NCBI GenBank assembly: GCA_903813345.2
Contig: CAIIXF020000001.1
Coordinates: forward strand, 1,612,001-1,676,000
Direction of reading: 5' to 3'
DNA from: Owenia fusiformis
Taxonomy: Eukaryota; Annelida; Polychaeta; Sabellida; Oweniidae
DNA: 64,000 nucleotides
A program made the translations under genes and the position numbers. Shown one piece after another: positions 32,201 to 45,457 of the stretch. Every line of letters starts with the position of its first letter. The first letter of the stretch is position 1. The notes beneath the pieces are model-generated. The model saw nothing but the letters and a program-made list of their open reading frames with translations. It did not search any database and was not told where the DNA came from.

Positions 32201-33121
32201 ACCTAAAATATTGTATATGGTATAAGAGCTGTGAAAAATATTGTATATGGTATAAAAATATTGTATATGGTATAAGAGAGCTAAAAAATATTGTATATGC
32301 ATTTCCAAGACCCTCTATACACCCCCCCCCCCCCATAGTGAAGATCAAAACGAAAACACAAATCATTGAAAACAAATACTGCACACAAACTGAGCTTCTC
32401 ACTTTTTGAGAACATGATAATTTGACATAAAAAAGTTATTACTCGATGTGATAGTGGAGCAAAATATACTGTATGACACCTTACCTATAAATAATGCTGC
32501 CATGTCCCTTGTGGTGGTTTCGTCGAGGAAAGCAACCCCAACAGTGTACATGAAGATCGATCCTGTGCCATGGAGGAAATTTCCAATGAAAAAAACATAT
32601 CCCCAGTTAGAGAGAGAACCCTGACTCTCGTCCCCACACATATCATAACTGTCGTTTCGTCCGGGGATACAGAGATTCTCTGACTGACCACTAGCCGCAT
32701 ACTGGTATGGTCCTGTTGCTATATGTGGGAGGATAAATACGAGAGATCCTAGCCCTGTTCCAAATACGCCAACTGCGCACCATTTTGGCTTGTGGGCAGT
32801 TGCCCCGAAGTATCCCACGAAAAGGACAAGCACGGCGCAGCAAATGTCATAAGCACTGACGATAAGTCCAGAGACTGTGCTATTCAGGTCATATCTCCTC
32901 TCTATTGAGGACAGATTTGTCCCAATCAGTCCATTTACACTGCCGGACATACAAAAGTTCATGAGACATAAACATATAAGAAAACACCAAGATTTGTTGA
33001 TCTTCTGCAGCCATTTCGGTGTGAATCCTCCCCATCCATACAGCAAAGGCTGCACCTCATCCGGCTCTATAGTCTTTACAGTTGGCATGTGGCCATTCTG
33101 GGGTTTTTCAGTTTCATCCAT
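26254..33121 (-). CDS. SLCO4A1-like: Organic anion transporter (OATP/SLCO4A-like), copy A, complete
   Basis: Nine exons on the minus strand: 33121-32485, 29252-29150, 28989-28868, 28735-28478, 28277-28082, 27913-27763, 27512-27343, 27053-26989, 26654-26254. They total 2103 nt, 700 residues, the normal OATP length. OATPs are 12-helix plasma-membrane carriers that exchange bulky organic anions (steroid conjugates, bile salts, thyroid hormone, prostanoids). Seen: N-terminal YGWGGFTPKWLQ and SSIERRYDLNSTVSGLI, HKPKW in the first cytosolic loop, the family signature DPRWIGAWWLGF (residues 254-265), and a Cys-rich Kazal-like outer loop (from C450: CNTGCECS… CGRDG… FFNCSC). The hydrophilic C-terminus is rich in Asn and Lys. 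ATG 33121 has G at -3 and +4. The SLCO4 subgroup is inferred from the N-terminal block. Confidence 0.92.
27343..27913 (-). CDS. SLCO4A1-like: SLCO copy A: Kazal-like extracellular loop exons
   Basis: Exons 27913-27763 and 27512-27343 encode the large loop between helices 9 and 10. Cysteines run C-x3-C-x-C, then PICGRDGNMYFSPCYAGC and NCSCIPSP, and finally CASNC ahead of the next hydrophobic helix. This is the disulphide-rich Kazal-type module shared by all OATPs and needed for surface expression in studied members. Sequon NFT lies near residue 445 and NCS at the start of the second exon. Confidence 0.88.
29295..32340. mobile_element. Large inverted-repeat element with nested foldbacks in SLCO A intron 1
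   Basis: Ends carry inverted 'catagtggggggggtgtatagag'-like sequence (29295-29317, and complement at 32312-32340). Inverted subterminal repeats of ttgtatatggtataagag follow inside at 29320-29450 and 32190-32300. The ~3-kb body holds two foldbacks: 29690-29803 pairs with 30237-30350 (ggagggggagtagat… / …ctactccccctcc), and 30560-30710 pairs with 30990-31170 (cctgatttccagccctttcc / its complement). No transposase found. Intron 1 (29253-32484) is almost entirely this element. Confidence 0.7.
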
Positions 33122-35169
33122 AACGGTTAATAGTTAATGTGAATCAAAATTTAAATTCTATACTTAATCTAAATGTCCAGCTAGTTAGTCCATTATCACA
33201 GTACAGTGAATCATGCAATCTGAAACAGTGATAACAATTTGCATTATCATATACGTTTGTAAATTATTGATGGTTTAAATTGTAGCTTTGCAGATCCATG
33301 GGTCTACTGGGCAAGGGGTTCAAGCCAGTATTTCTATTCATGCTCCCATAAAGTCTACGGGTATTTCCACTTCTGTACACAGCAACAAAATCTGATAGAT
33401 GCTCAGTAAAAAACCAAAATATATCACCGAAATGATTTTCGGTTGTTTTAAATGTATTGTCATGGGTTTTCAATTTGGAATTATCAGATGTATTTTGGTT
33501 TTGAAATGTTTGAATGTTGCTAATGCCGTCTGCTTATGTCGTCTGCTAATGTCGTCTCAAAGGTTTAATTTGCGTATTAAAGCAATATGGGGAATCAGTT
33601 ATATCGGGTCATGTTGTATACTTTGCTGTTTAGTCTAACATGTTCTTCGTCTTTCTATATTACATTAGGGCAGCCTTAAGTACGGAGGTGAGACTTTAAT
33701 CGTAATAGACATTCAATAATTACAAATTCCAAACTAGGCACAAAATAAATTACTATACGTCGAACTCTGATCTCAAACATGTCAAGTGATTTCATTATGT
33801 GACATTTATCTTAGAGTAGCTTATGATTTATTATTATGAAGTATCTTTAAATCATTGTTCATCCTTCCTATAGAGCAAATAAAATGTATTTCGAATCGCA
33901 TTTAAACGCCCATCCATTCATATTACGAGAAACATTGATATAAAGAAATCAAAAAGTCATGTTGACTTTGAATAAAAGAATTTGATCGCAAGAAACTCAC
34001 CTTTAATTGAATAGATCCAACCTTAATCTAAAAATTTATTGTTTCAGATGCATCGAGCACTTGCTCATCTACAGTTTGTGTTTTGTCTTTTTTAATGTTG
34101 TCACTTGTTATTTCTTATTAATTAGGCATCGATCAGTTTACTCTCCAGTGCATTCCAAATTAATCTTCGTATAAACAAAAGTACGTTCGCTCTCCTTCAA
34201 ATATGCTCTCATCGTATGTTCCTAAAACTTTAAACTTTGAAGATAGAACTAAAGTTCAAAGGGTCATTAATAAGTTTATATTCAACTGTATGAAAACATA
34301 CCGAATTTGAGTTGAACAATGGTGACATCTTTATCAGTGAACTCCAAATATCACTCGTATCACTGTTTTACAGTCTGGTATTCATTCCTTTCTTCATTCT
34401 TCTTCATTCTCCTTTCTTAATATGGACAAAATCTGAATGACTGAAATTGCAGTGGTATGCCATGTTGTCTAAAATTGGTAAATCATAAATCAAATGTCAT
34501 ATTTATTTCATCTCTTTGCCACCACAAAGTTAGTGTTCAGACATGGACACGGAACTGATTTGGAGAAACACACACAAATTCACTTCCCTTTCTCTCGAAT
34601 TTTCTTTGTCTAATAATAGATGTCACTCCATGTCTATCCTTGTCAGACTCGTAATTGTGATACGATATATAATTTACAGAATAATACAATAAAGTTGAAA
34701 ATTGTATGCTGGATGTACGTTTGGACCTAAATGACATCAGTACAAATAAAATCCTAAATTATATATTAACCGTCATCGTGGTAAGCCACGCCCTCTCCAT
34801 CTCTATCCTTCTGCAATGCAACAGGGAGAGATGTTATTAGTATCAGAATGATTAACCGTCCAGACTCCATTCTAGTCAACATGGCATTATATGTACCCAG
34901 TACCATTAAGAATGGCTTGTTGTGACATTATCTAAGTTAGTGTTTTAAATGAATATGATATCTCACCTAGATGAGTATGAAAAATAAATTAAGCATTTAA
35001 TTTTTAAAAAAATTATTGATTTTCCTAATATATGTAATATTAAAAATAAATAAAACATTTTGACTAAAATATTGTTTAGCTTGTGGTATTTTTTATTGTA
35101 TATTGTGATATTTCTGGATGATATGGAAGATAACAATTGCCACTTTAACAAAATACAATGGTATGTGTA
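33122..35169. other. Intergenic region between SLCO copies
   Basis: Upstream flank of copy A and downstream flank of copy B. AATAAA on the minus strand at 35092-35097 is a likely poly(A) signal of copy B. No repeat family or further gene recognised, and no clear TATA box before copy A. Confidence 0.4.
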
Positions 35170-38100
35170 TCATTTGATAACATCACTCTCCCCAAACCTT
35201 CCATTTAGTTTGGCTTGTAAAAGTGGCGAAAGTCGTTCACCATTCTCTTCTATAAATCTCTCTTTTGTATACTCTCTGCTCCTGGAACGTCTTAACGAAT
35301 ACTGAGATAGTATGGTTGGTTGCGGAGGACGATAACTCCTCCAAGCCACTAAACTAGATAATGTGCTTAGTATCTTTAACGTGAGTGCTAAGAGCATCAC
35401 ATTTAGTCCCATTTGAGCATTGTCATATACTAAACACGAAGTATCTGAGCCGCACTGAGATTGCCAAAGAGTACAAGTGTGATCGAGAACGGCACCAAAG
35501 AGAACCGTACCTGGTATTGTTCCAAGGACACGGATGAGTGTGGCACGTATCCCCATAGAGAACAATCTATGGGTCTCTTTAACATACCTGGAAAACAGGA
35601 AAAACTATACATGTACAATTGCATTAAAATATAGTTCCATAGAAATCACATCAAGTGGAATAAGAAATTTGGAAATCTAGTATCAAGTCTCTAAACTCCA
35701 ACTTACTCCCCCACATTGTGGAAGGCGAGTTTCTGGAGTGCGCAATTTGAAATGAAATTGGTATCCTCGAAAATATTTGATTTAGCCAGATCATTTTAAA
35801 ACCAATATGAACTCAAAAGGTTCACCTCATGTTGGCTTGGGTTCCGGCAACGTGAGTGGCAAACAGGAAGAACATATTGAAGAATAGAAATATGATAAAG
35901 GCGAACATCGCGGGACACCATGTCACACAAGCCTCCTCAACACTTGCTCGTTGGCTCATAGAATCCACACATGAACAATTCGAATAATTCTAAAAACAAA
36001 ACCTAAAAGCATTAAAGTACTTGAAGTTATTCAGCAGAAACCCCCACATTTTTAGTGACTTCATATTAACGGAGGTCGAGTTGAAATAATCATGGCTGCC
36101 AATCCTCCAAAATGTCGAATAATTTTATGAATCCCACATCAAGTTGTGCAGTAGAATATATTCAAAATGAGTCTATATTTATATTGTGGAAGAATACAGT
36201 ACATACCAATGATTCGACATCAGAACTTTTGCAGCCAGCATGGCAGGGAGAAAAATAAACATTTCCATCGTCCCCACATATTGGATTATATGTTGAATGA
36301 CACGAACACGCATCATTGCACGTATTCTTCATAGAAACAAGCGTACTAAATCAAAATGAAACAAACTTTTAATGAGTTACCGCTCCAGCAAAGCTAGTTC
36401 TACGAGCAAATATCTGATATCAGACATTCAAATGATCATTCGAACATCCCCAAATGCATTTACATATATGTACTCGTATTAGTCTTAAATCATTTTAATT
36501 GAATTACAAAACATTATCTCACTATGTAAAATCCCATGATTAATACAGTATCATAAACCCATTAAACATACATATCAGTTGTTTTAATTCGTTTTAACCT
36601 GTTATCATAGGTTTATGTATAAGACGTAATTATAACAATAAATGATACGGACTTTTTTGGAGTTTCTCCTCTGATACTTGTATAATTTGTTTTAATTTGT
36701 TATCAGCTGTTATCAGCTGTTATATTCCATCTGGTTCAACTGGGAAAAACATATTATACTGGATGATACATTTCTCTGCTCTTGCGTATAATTTGTTTAC
36801 ATTAGGTTACATGTTGTTGACACAACGTGTTGACACTATCTTGTTGACATAGACATATTGAGTGTTTTAATAAAAGCGGGTATTGATAAATTAGGTTTTG
36901 ACATTTGAAAGTTGTAATGAATTAATATAAATGATTTTTCAAAATAAGTCACCAGAAGTGATTAGTGCAGCAGTTGAAATATATATTTTAGTTTTAGCAT
37001 TTATAACGTGCTTGCAAAAACACGGGCGCCCATTTAGATTATTAGCGGTTTTATTATAATATTGGATTGCTTCAATGCGCTCCATTCAAGCACTAAATAT
37101 CAAAAGAAAGATTTCAGTACCCCTTAACTTCGCTCCCGGACTTCACTATTCACCACCTCCCCTCCCCCTTCCCCAATTATCTTTTATGACCCCAGATTGT
37201 TCGTTTCTGTGCCCCCCCCGTCCATGGCAAGTAAGTAATCTATGTGTATATCGGCTCCCTCCCAATGGTGGGCAAAACCAGATGCAGGCATAGACATTGA
37301 CAAGATGAGGGGATTAAAAATAAAAATAGTTTTGTTTTAGGATCTGACTGAAATATTTTGGCACTGTTCAACGAAGCGGTTTAAGGAATTAGAGGCAGAA
37401 ATAATTCCTAGATGACCTGTCTTTACTGTAATCAAGATGCTACCTAACCGCAGTTTTAAAAGTTATTTATCTTTTGTGATAATCTAATACTACTTATAGA
37501 TTGGTTTTCCAAATGTAAGACCCCGTATAAGACCCTTGTCTCTGATTGTGAAACATGTGTATGCATCAAATCCGAGGAATATTACATTATGTGAAACAAT
37601 TCCAAAATGTTTTGTCTTGAACTCAATCAAATAGCAATATATTTCAACATGTGGAAATTGTTTATTAACGTAATGTCGGGCACTATAGGTGAACGGGTTT
37701 TCAGTTTTGCTCTTTTTTGTCACACTTAAATTGTGTGCTTTATTTATTTGGAATTTGAATTTGAATCCAATAAAGCTTATAGTATCATTTATTAACAGAT
37801 GCATCGAGGTAGAGCCACCGTTCAAAAGACATAAACATAACTCTGTCGAGTGCAATAAATCCATGCATATCCATTTGTAGCAATCATACGGCCAGACCAG
37901 GGGAACACAGGGGAACACAGTTACCCTTCGCATCCTTACATTGTCCGCATGTCAACCATACGGCGACCGCACGGTCAGCCTGCCTTTCGCACCTCTCATA
38001 CACGTGTACAAATTCTAAGATCATATTAATTACCATTGATTCCTAGTTTTCAATCCCTGGTTTTCAAAGCCCGTTAGATGTTAATGAATGGAGATTTTAT

Positions 38101-41100
38101 TTTAAATGTGCTTTCATTAAACAGCCAGGAAAAATAAACTATTTTTCATTTCCCAGGAATCACATAATCCGTCAAAATTCATTTAATTTAAAATGTATCT
38201 AATATTATCATGTATACAATCAGACAGACTGGCTATTCTAATCTGTTATGAAAAGCCATTTGTTTTTTCCTCTACAGGATGTTTCTGCGGAAGTTAATTT
38301 GTTTATCTTAGTGTTTAGAGGCAATGTCCTTTGACGCTTTCGTGAAATAAATGATGGATTACAATTGTATATTTTCTACAGGAACAGCTACCCGAAGTAG
38401 ACACTGTTACATTATTTTCATTTTAGGTCTCTCTAATTAGTTGCATTGCAGAAGTCTAATATTATTCTCTCCTGTGCCGAGGGTACTTATACCCGTAGCC
38501 AAGGGGGGGGGGTTCAAGGAGTCCAACTCAACAGAATTCGAATTGAATACAAAATAAATTCATAACATATAAATATATAAATACATAATGTCTATCCAAG
38601 TCTTCTTGCAATTTCTGAACTTCAAATGCGCCTTTTGATGTGTGATAACAAAATACAAAATAAATACTTAATGTTACTCCAGCTTGTTTTTATAGTAATT
38701 TGGCAATTAAACATGCATATAAAGAGATAGCAATGTGTGTACTGTGTACAACCCGAATCCTCTCCCGATCAGGTCACGTTTTATATGTCTCTGATGTAAT
38801 AACTGCCCTGTCAACCCTCACGCATTAGGCATGATTGTTACGCATTTGTTGGAAAAATAGAAATCACGCATCAATTTAGCGTGTATGATCAAATATCACG
38901 CAAATCACGGATTTTGTTAAAATTTTTAAAAATCTTTTTTTGTGAAAAGCCGACACGGTAAAATACCGAACGGCGAAAAAAAGCGAACGCATTCCGTTCG
39001 GTCTTTGCACGCGATTGCCGTTTATGTCACACATTTGGTACAAAATATGTGTATATATCACGCATTTGTTTCGAAAATATTCACACCTACCTATTTGATT
39101 GAAATCATTCAAATCAAAGTTGGCATTCGAGAACAAAAATGTGTCCAGTCAAAAATAGATTTCTAATGTTTGATTTGAGTAGTTGTATTTATTGATCCTT
39201 GTTTTTCAATCTACAGATGGTTCACTGAATTCCGAAGTAAACAGAAAATAATATATATTTCCTTGGTTCCCATGATACTGCCTATAACCCAGGCCCGTAG
39301 CCAGGATTTGCCAAGGGGGGGGGCAGTTTTCAAAAATGTCTAGGGGGTTCACATTTGACAATTTTGGTCCAAATATGGCTAAAATCACACGAGAAATGCT
39401 CAAAATGGTGAAAAACTGCATGATTTTGAAAGAATCTTTGGCCAGGGGGGTTCGCCCGAACCCTGCGAACCGCTCCCCTGGCTACGGGCCTGCCTATAAC
39501 CTATAATACTCATTTATTAAAACAAATATTAATTTATCCGTCTGTATAAAGCCTTTTGTTATAAAAACCCATAAATCCTCACCATATAAATATAGTTTTA
39601 TTGATGACCAAAAACAGATATCAGGGGCGTAGCCAGCTTTCAGTCAGGGGGGAGGGGGTGCGATCGCCAAAAAGTTTTCGGTTTTCAGTCAGGTAGGGTA
39701 CGATTGTGGCCTGAGCAGCATTTTAAAGCTCCTTTCTTCTTCTTTCTCAGGGTTTTATTTTTATTGTTAAGGGGGGGGGGTGAGATCGCACCCATCACAA
39801 CCCCCCCCCCCTGGATACGCCCACGGATATTTTGGCAACTTCAACGTTTACCCCCCCCCCCCCCCCCTAATCATTTTTGCGCCCCCTCTAAATATCAGAC
39901 CAATCAGGCGATGAGACATGGATCAGGATACCCTGACTCCCAAGCTGTGCGACTTCTGGCAACCGCTACACCTATATTCCCGGGGGAAATGCTTTTTCCT
40001 TTGAAAAATTATCAAATATGGTCATGTGTGGGCAAACACGGAGGAGGAGGAGAGGGGTGCGTGCATTGCGTGCGATCCTTTATCAGTTGTGTACCTTATT
40101 TTTGTATGAATTTCTCCCGAGCAGTTATGCTAGAGGGGTTATAATATTCATTTCTGTTTTCAAATAAAATAATTTCACCCTTGCCCGATTGGCTTGTAGA
40201 TAATGCACGAATCAAAAAGCATGGAGATCAGATAATTAGATTGATTCGTTTTTTCGCAATCAGATGAATTAACTTATTGTTTTCTCTGATTAAAAGGCGG
40301 TTTGAAGCTACTTTTATAGGATTTGTAAATTCGCAATCAGACTGGCTTATTTTAATATTTAATCAGTGCAAGAGGAGGGGACTATAATGTAGAAAATCGT
40401 TTTGATTTCGACACTAACTGAAATAATTTATCACAATAAATTGTTAAATACGGAAACAGAGACCGGTTTAAAAACGAAAAGAGAGGCAAAAAACTCTATT
40501 CATACAATGTAATTAAAACCCGGGAATTAAAAGCAATTTTAGACTGTTAGATCTTCTGTAATCAAGGTGATGTTGGTACACTTCCACCGTTAGAAAAACA
40601 AAGACTAAGACAAAGACTATATAGCAATTAATCCTTTTGTAATCATTAAATGTTAAATGTAGATTCTTATTATTTCGTTGGACAATGTTAAGACTTCTGA
40701 CCAAGATTTATTCATTTATGTTTGTATTTAAAAAATAGTATTTCAATCAGACAGACGTTCTAATGAGTTAGAAAAATACATTTGTCCATCACCTCTCAAG
40801 AAGTTTTCAAAAGTAATCAAGTCGATTTGTTTATTTTAGTGTTTAGCATTGTTTTTCATAACTTGACGCTTCCATGAACAGAATGACTTTGAAATGAGTA
40901 TTTATAATTTTAGCTTTTATACGACATGCTTATTGTATATTTCTATATGAACGTTGTAGTGATGTGATGTAACATCGCCCCCCCCCCCAAATACAGGTAT
41001 ACAACTTTTGGTCGGAATACTTTAACTTGCGATTAAAAGCAATTTTAGACTGTTAGATGATCTCTTATGTAATCTAGGTGATGTTGGTAGACTTCCGCAG

Positions 41101-44100
41101 TTAAGAAAACAATTTACTAAGACAAAGAGAACTATGTAGCAATTAATCCTTTTGTTATCACTAAATGTTAGATTCTTTATTGGACAATATTTTGACTTCT
41201 GTCTCCGATTGTTATGCAGATATGTGTATATAATCATGTGAACAACATATTACGTGGAAATTTTCCATATTCATTCTCATAATGTCTTACAGGTATTTCG
41301 CAAATGACATGCATGTAAGCCTAAATAACATGTGGACGTAATATTGCAGAACTGAGCGAAAAGAAAGGTTGAACAAATCAGATTAAGATATTTTATTTTC
41401 TAAATGCACAAAGGGCAACAGTTGAAGAGCAAAAATTAAAGGCTTTTGTATGATCCCCTTCTATAGTGCCCTACCCTTTGCATTCGTTCGACTTCACTTC
41501 TTAAAAGAGAGTTTCGTCTTCTCGTAGTATATAACTAGACTCTGCACGTAGCGTAATAGTGCCCCTATTAGCCATGTACAGGGGCGTAGCCAACTTTCAG
41601 TCGGGGGGCGGGGGGGGGGTGCGATTGCCAAAAAACATTATCGGATTTCAGTCTGAGACAAATGGTCAAACATGAGTTTCAAAAAACTTCTAGAATTACC
41701 TTATGTAAATATTTACGTTAGCTTGTTTAATTAAGGTCTCACGTTATGAAAACAAAGTGCCATTAATTTCTGAACCGTATAATACAGTATCATCTGTTTG
41801 GTCTCTGTATATTCCAGTTTAATTTGTATTATACAAAAATGATATGTATAATTTGTATTATACCACTTTGAAACCTGTTATAATAGAAAATGATATGCGT
41901 ATAATACTGTTTAATCTGATCCTGACTTAAATTATATCAGGTTAAACTGGAATATATTTTGGTTTAATCGGGTATCATTCTCTAATGATATTTGAGTCCG
42001 GATCAGATGTTATAATATTGAATGATACTTTCTGTGATATTGGATTAAACAACAAATTAAACATCAATATAAGATGTTATCACAAGTATTAATCATAGGA
42101 TTTTACATAGTGTCTGATCTATCATACACGTTTTCTAAAATTGCACGTTCACGTATTGTACCTTCCATTGTAGCCAGTGTTTACCCCTACTAAGGGGATT
42201 GTGTCACAGTAAATGATGCAAGGGAGAGTGCAGAATACTGTGATGAAATTCAATATGAACACCAACTTGAGTAAACCCCTGCACGACAACTTCAGCTTCT
42301 TTATAAGAATTCCTCCAAATATGTCTCCACCTGCTGCACCCGGCACAGCGATTAAACCTGAAATTAAACTTCCATAAGTTTAGCAACTTGAGGTTTTCAT
42401 TGAAAATCCAATCAAAGCCTGTCAAAGTTGGAATCTTTTTTTCCTAAATTACCCTCATGTCTTTGATAAACTTTATCAATTTTATTGCCAAACATAAACA
42501 TGCCTTGGTAAGTGATCCAAGAGGGGAATTCTATAGTTGACAAATTATACTTTTGGAGGGGAGTGTATATTAAGACTTCATGGAGGGGAGTGTATATTAC
42601 GACTTTATGGAGGGGAGTGTATATTAAGACTTTATGGAGGGGAGTGTATATTAAGACTTTATGGAGGGGAGTGTATATTAAGACTTATGCAGGGGAGTGT
42701 ATATTAAGACTATTTGACTTGTATTTGAACCTTGTGCCTACCAAATGCTAAAAGTTCATTAATAGACTTTTAGGTCAATGGAGGAAGCGAAGAATGGCTT
42801 GTATCAATCTCAACAAGAACACTAAAATACAAATCTTAATTGGCAATTTCCTATATATTTAAAATATATTATCGATTCATCTATTCTGAATTTAATATGT
42901 TTATGGCCGTTTTGTATTAATATTAGTAAAAGGATGTTTAAAGGTCGCATACATGTCAATTTTATAAGTATCTAAACCAACATTCAGTGAATACTCACCG
43001 AATACCATACCAGCCATGCTGCTACTGAGATGGAATTGATTCTTCATTAATTTTGGTCCGAACGCCGAGAACCCAGCCACAAGAACAGAATTGAAAACAT
43101 CCACAAAGATACTGCTTACATAAGGGGGATTCCTCATCAGCTCGATGAACGTCTTTGGAACTTGTTTCAGAGGAACTCCAAAGCCAACATCACTCTTTGT
43201 GTGTGATGAGGCTCCATGGCTCTCTGACTGCCGTGATGCTCGTATTGCTGCAGCTCCTTATAATAAAATACGAATAGCCTTATGATAAGTTGATTCTTGT
43301 TTTTCACGCAGTACTCATCCAAACACATATGAAGTGATCCGTTGTCGTGTGTGATTTTAGAACACGTTTCTCAGTCGGAAATTGTCAGAGAACAGAATTC
43401 GGATTATTTCATATGGATCGAAATGGGGACTGCGTTTTATATATTTTTTACATAAATGAATTAACACATCCAACGTGTTATAGGAGTAATTATACCTGGT
43501 AAATCCCTAGGGAATGCCGAAAGCGGCAAGGCCACGAGAAGAGAAAGGAAAGCCGTCAGCAGAAATCCCAACCACCATGCACCAACCCAGCGACTGTCGG
43601 ACTGATTTATTGTAACACTTGAAAGAACCAAACAACACATATACAAAAATCTAAATTGAAAGATTGCCGCAACGTTGAGATTTCTGGATTTGTGTTCTTC
43701 ATCAAATATCAAGTCGCCCGTCGTATATGGCCATTATAGGCATGTACATGGGCATACGATCACTTATCTTATTCGAACTGTATTTTCCTTTTCAAGACAA
43801 TATTTTGATTTTAACGGCCTTGAAGTAAAGTTTTATCAAATAACCATTCCTATAGTCCATGTGCCTCTGAGTAGAAAGCTAGCTAAGCCATTTCAACATT
43901 CCATGGTAATCTCTTCATTTGAAATCACCGTTGGAGAGACGCAGTGAATATCGAAATGAATTCCTCATAGCAAATAACGCACCTGTCGGTTTGCACTCTG
44001 TCAAAATCTGTATATATTCCTAGAAGCATACCGCCACCAATGAAACCTAAACAAGGCCCTATCACTCCCAGACATGCATATATTGCTGAAAGAAGAAAGG

Positions 44101-45206
44101 TTGACATTTCTATATTTTAGATTGTGATCTAAAACCTTCGGGAAGATTAAAATCAGGGTGGCCAAAAACGAAAATTTCTTTATTTGACGATTATTTTTTT
44201 CAACTATGCATATGTTTCTACAGGAGATGTATGAATCTTGAACAATGTTTCTGAATAAGAAGGGTTGGTCGACATTTTCCTCGGGTCTAATTGAAAACAA
44301 ACAGTTGTCAGTGTGGGTTAATATTCAAAACAACAGTTTCACACATACATGTATATCGGTCATATTTCAAATAAAAGTACTAGGTTGACATCGTATACAG
44401 TCAGTCAAAGGGAATGAAATTTTTGATTAAAATTAACGTTTTTTGGCCCACCCTGTAGATTCCGGTTTGATACCAACAACAATGCTACATAATCCGCTGC
44501 AAACCCAGAAGTATTACTAACAGAAATATAACGAAAATGATGAGGTAGGGGTTGTGTCATCCAGGAACGTTACTCCCAGTGCGTGAATGCAGGTTGATCC
44601 TAGACCATGTAAGACATTCCCGAGAACGAACAACCAGAAATATATTGACAGTCCATTGCCTCTGGAGGAACTCTGACCATAGTCACACATATTAGTTGTA
44701 TTGCTGTGGTTGGTAGTTGTACCACTACACAGTAATGTGTTATCGACTGATTCACCATCACTATAGTCATACAGCGGTGACAGAAAGTGGGGTAACGTGA
44801 ATATAAACGATCCCAAAGCTGTTATAAGCGCTGCCAACGCTAACCATCTTGGTCGGTGGGCTTTCGAAAGAAATATTGTAACAAGTAAAGAGACTGGGGC
44901 ATTTGCCATATCATATGCGCTGTAAATCACACCACTGAGAGTACTGCTTAGTTGGAATTTCATCTCAATACTAGGCAGGCTCACACCTAATTGTCCATTT
45001 ACTGCCATTGATAATGCTAAGTTTCCCACACCCAGACACGCAAGGAAGTATGGCGTTTTGTTGAATCGCTGTAGACATAATGGAGTTAGATGTCCCCATC
45101 CAAACTTGAAGTCGGTTTCAGGGTTTAAATCTTCGTTTCTTTCTATAGCAATGAAGGGCAATGCCAATGGTTTACTGCCGTAATCTTCATTGTTTTGGTC
45201 CTTCAT
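35170..45206 (-). CDS. SLCO4A1-like: Organic anion transporter (OATP/SLCO4A-like), copy B, complete
   Basis: Eight exons on the minus strand: 45206-44522, 44085-43983, 43617-43496, 43256-42999, 42357-42162, 36345-36207, 35989-35826, 35587-35170. They total 2085 nt, 694 residues. Sizes of exons 2-5 (103, 122, 258 and 196 nt) equal those of copy A and all shared phases match. Seen: FGWGHLTPLCLQRFN, the signature DSRWVGAWWLGFLL (residues 270-283, full consensus), and a Kazal-like loop with CNDACSCHSTYNPICGDDG and NCSCVD. The C-terminus is Arg/Ser-rich (YSLRRSRSREYTKERF). The last exon equals exons 8 plus 9 of copy A, so one intron was lost or gained. The exon 1 donor is gttagt, a weaker form. 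Substrate cannot be inferred. Confidence 0.92.
39290..39492. mobile_element. hAT-like MITE with 9-bp (8-bp) target duplication
   Basis: Inverted ends caggcccgtagccagg / ccctggctacgggcctg enclose 203 bp. Flanks cctataacc at 39281-39289 and 39493-39501 are identical. G-runs lie just inside the ends. It sits in intron 5 of SLCO copy B (36346-42161). The rest of that intron holds no exon that I can see. Confidence 0.9.
39622..39825. mobile_element. hAT-like MITE, caggggcgtagccagc family
   Basis: Left end caggggcgtagccagc and right end ctggatacgcccacg are imperfect inverted repeats. Internal 'gtgcgatcgcc' and G- and C-runs are characteristic. Relatives: a 5' fragment at 41579-41640 and a reversed fragment at about 49360-49432. 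C-runs at 39850-39868 belong to a further broken copy. Confidence 0.8.
42410..42720. mobile_element. MITE ending in aggggagtgtat, intron 4 of SLCO B
   Basis: Shares 'aaagcctgtca', 'tcctaaatta', 'aagtgatccaa' and 'ggggagtgtatatta' in the same order with the complete relative at 54357-54575. Its right end is amplified into a minisatellite (42554-42715). Confidence 0.7.
42554..42715. repeat. 27-bp minisatellite, six copies
   Basis: Units tggaggggagtgtatatta plus agacttta repeat six times with few changes. The unit equals the terminus of the MITE that contains it. The 27-bp period gives an open frame by chance. Confidence 0.95.
44154..44457. mobile_element. Tc1/mariner-type MITE, intron 1 of SLCO B
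   Basis: Ends cagggtggccaaaaacg and cgttttttggcccaccctg are inverted repeats of a 302-bp element. TA follows at the right; at the left it reads AT, a probable decay of TA. A related end (acagggtgggccgaaat) stands alone at 51463. Confidence 0.7.
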
Positions 45207-45457
45207 TTTTCTGGCACGACGCAGGTACCTACGTCCAGTTTTAGTACATAAACTATTAGCCTACACTGTCAAGAGTCCACATTTATGTTCCTTATCACAG
45301 TAGTGAACTCAAGAGGTCGACCTAACATCTATAGTAGTAAAGACATTGTTATTGACTTTGTCATTTACAGGTTTTAGGTGAGAAAATTGCATATTTTCAG
45401 TCATGATAAAATTACAGTAAAACCTGTTTTAGTTAACACCTCGCTCGTCTCTCTCCG

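Noticed and set aside
39704-40144. 146-codon ORF on the + strand
   Set aside because: It runs through MITE ends with C- and G-runs; no motif and no splice context.
42512-42751. Repeat protein with WRGVYIKTL units
   Set aside because: The frame is open only because the minisatellite period is 27 bp. It lies in an SLCO intron and derives from a MITE end.
44154-44457. Extra SLCO B exon
   Set aside because: It is a MITE with inverted ends; exons 1 and 2 already join in phase and match copy A.
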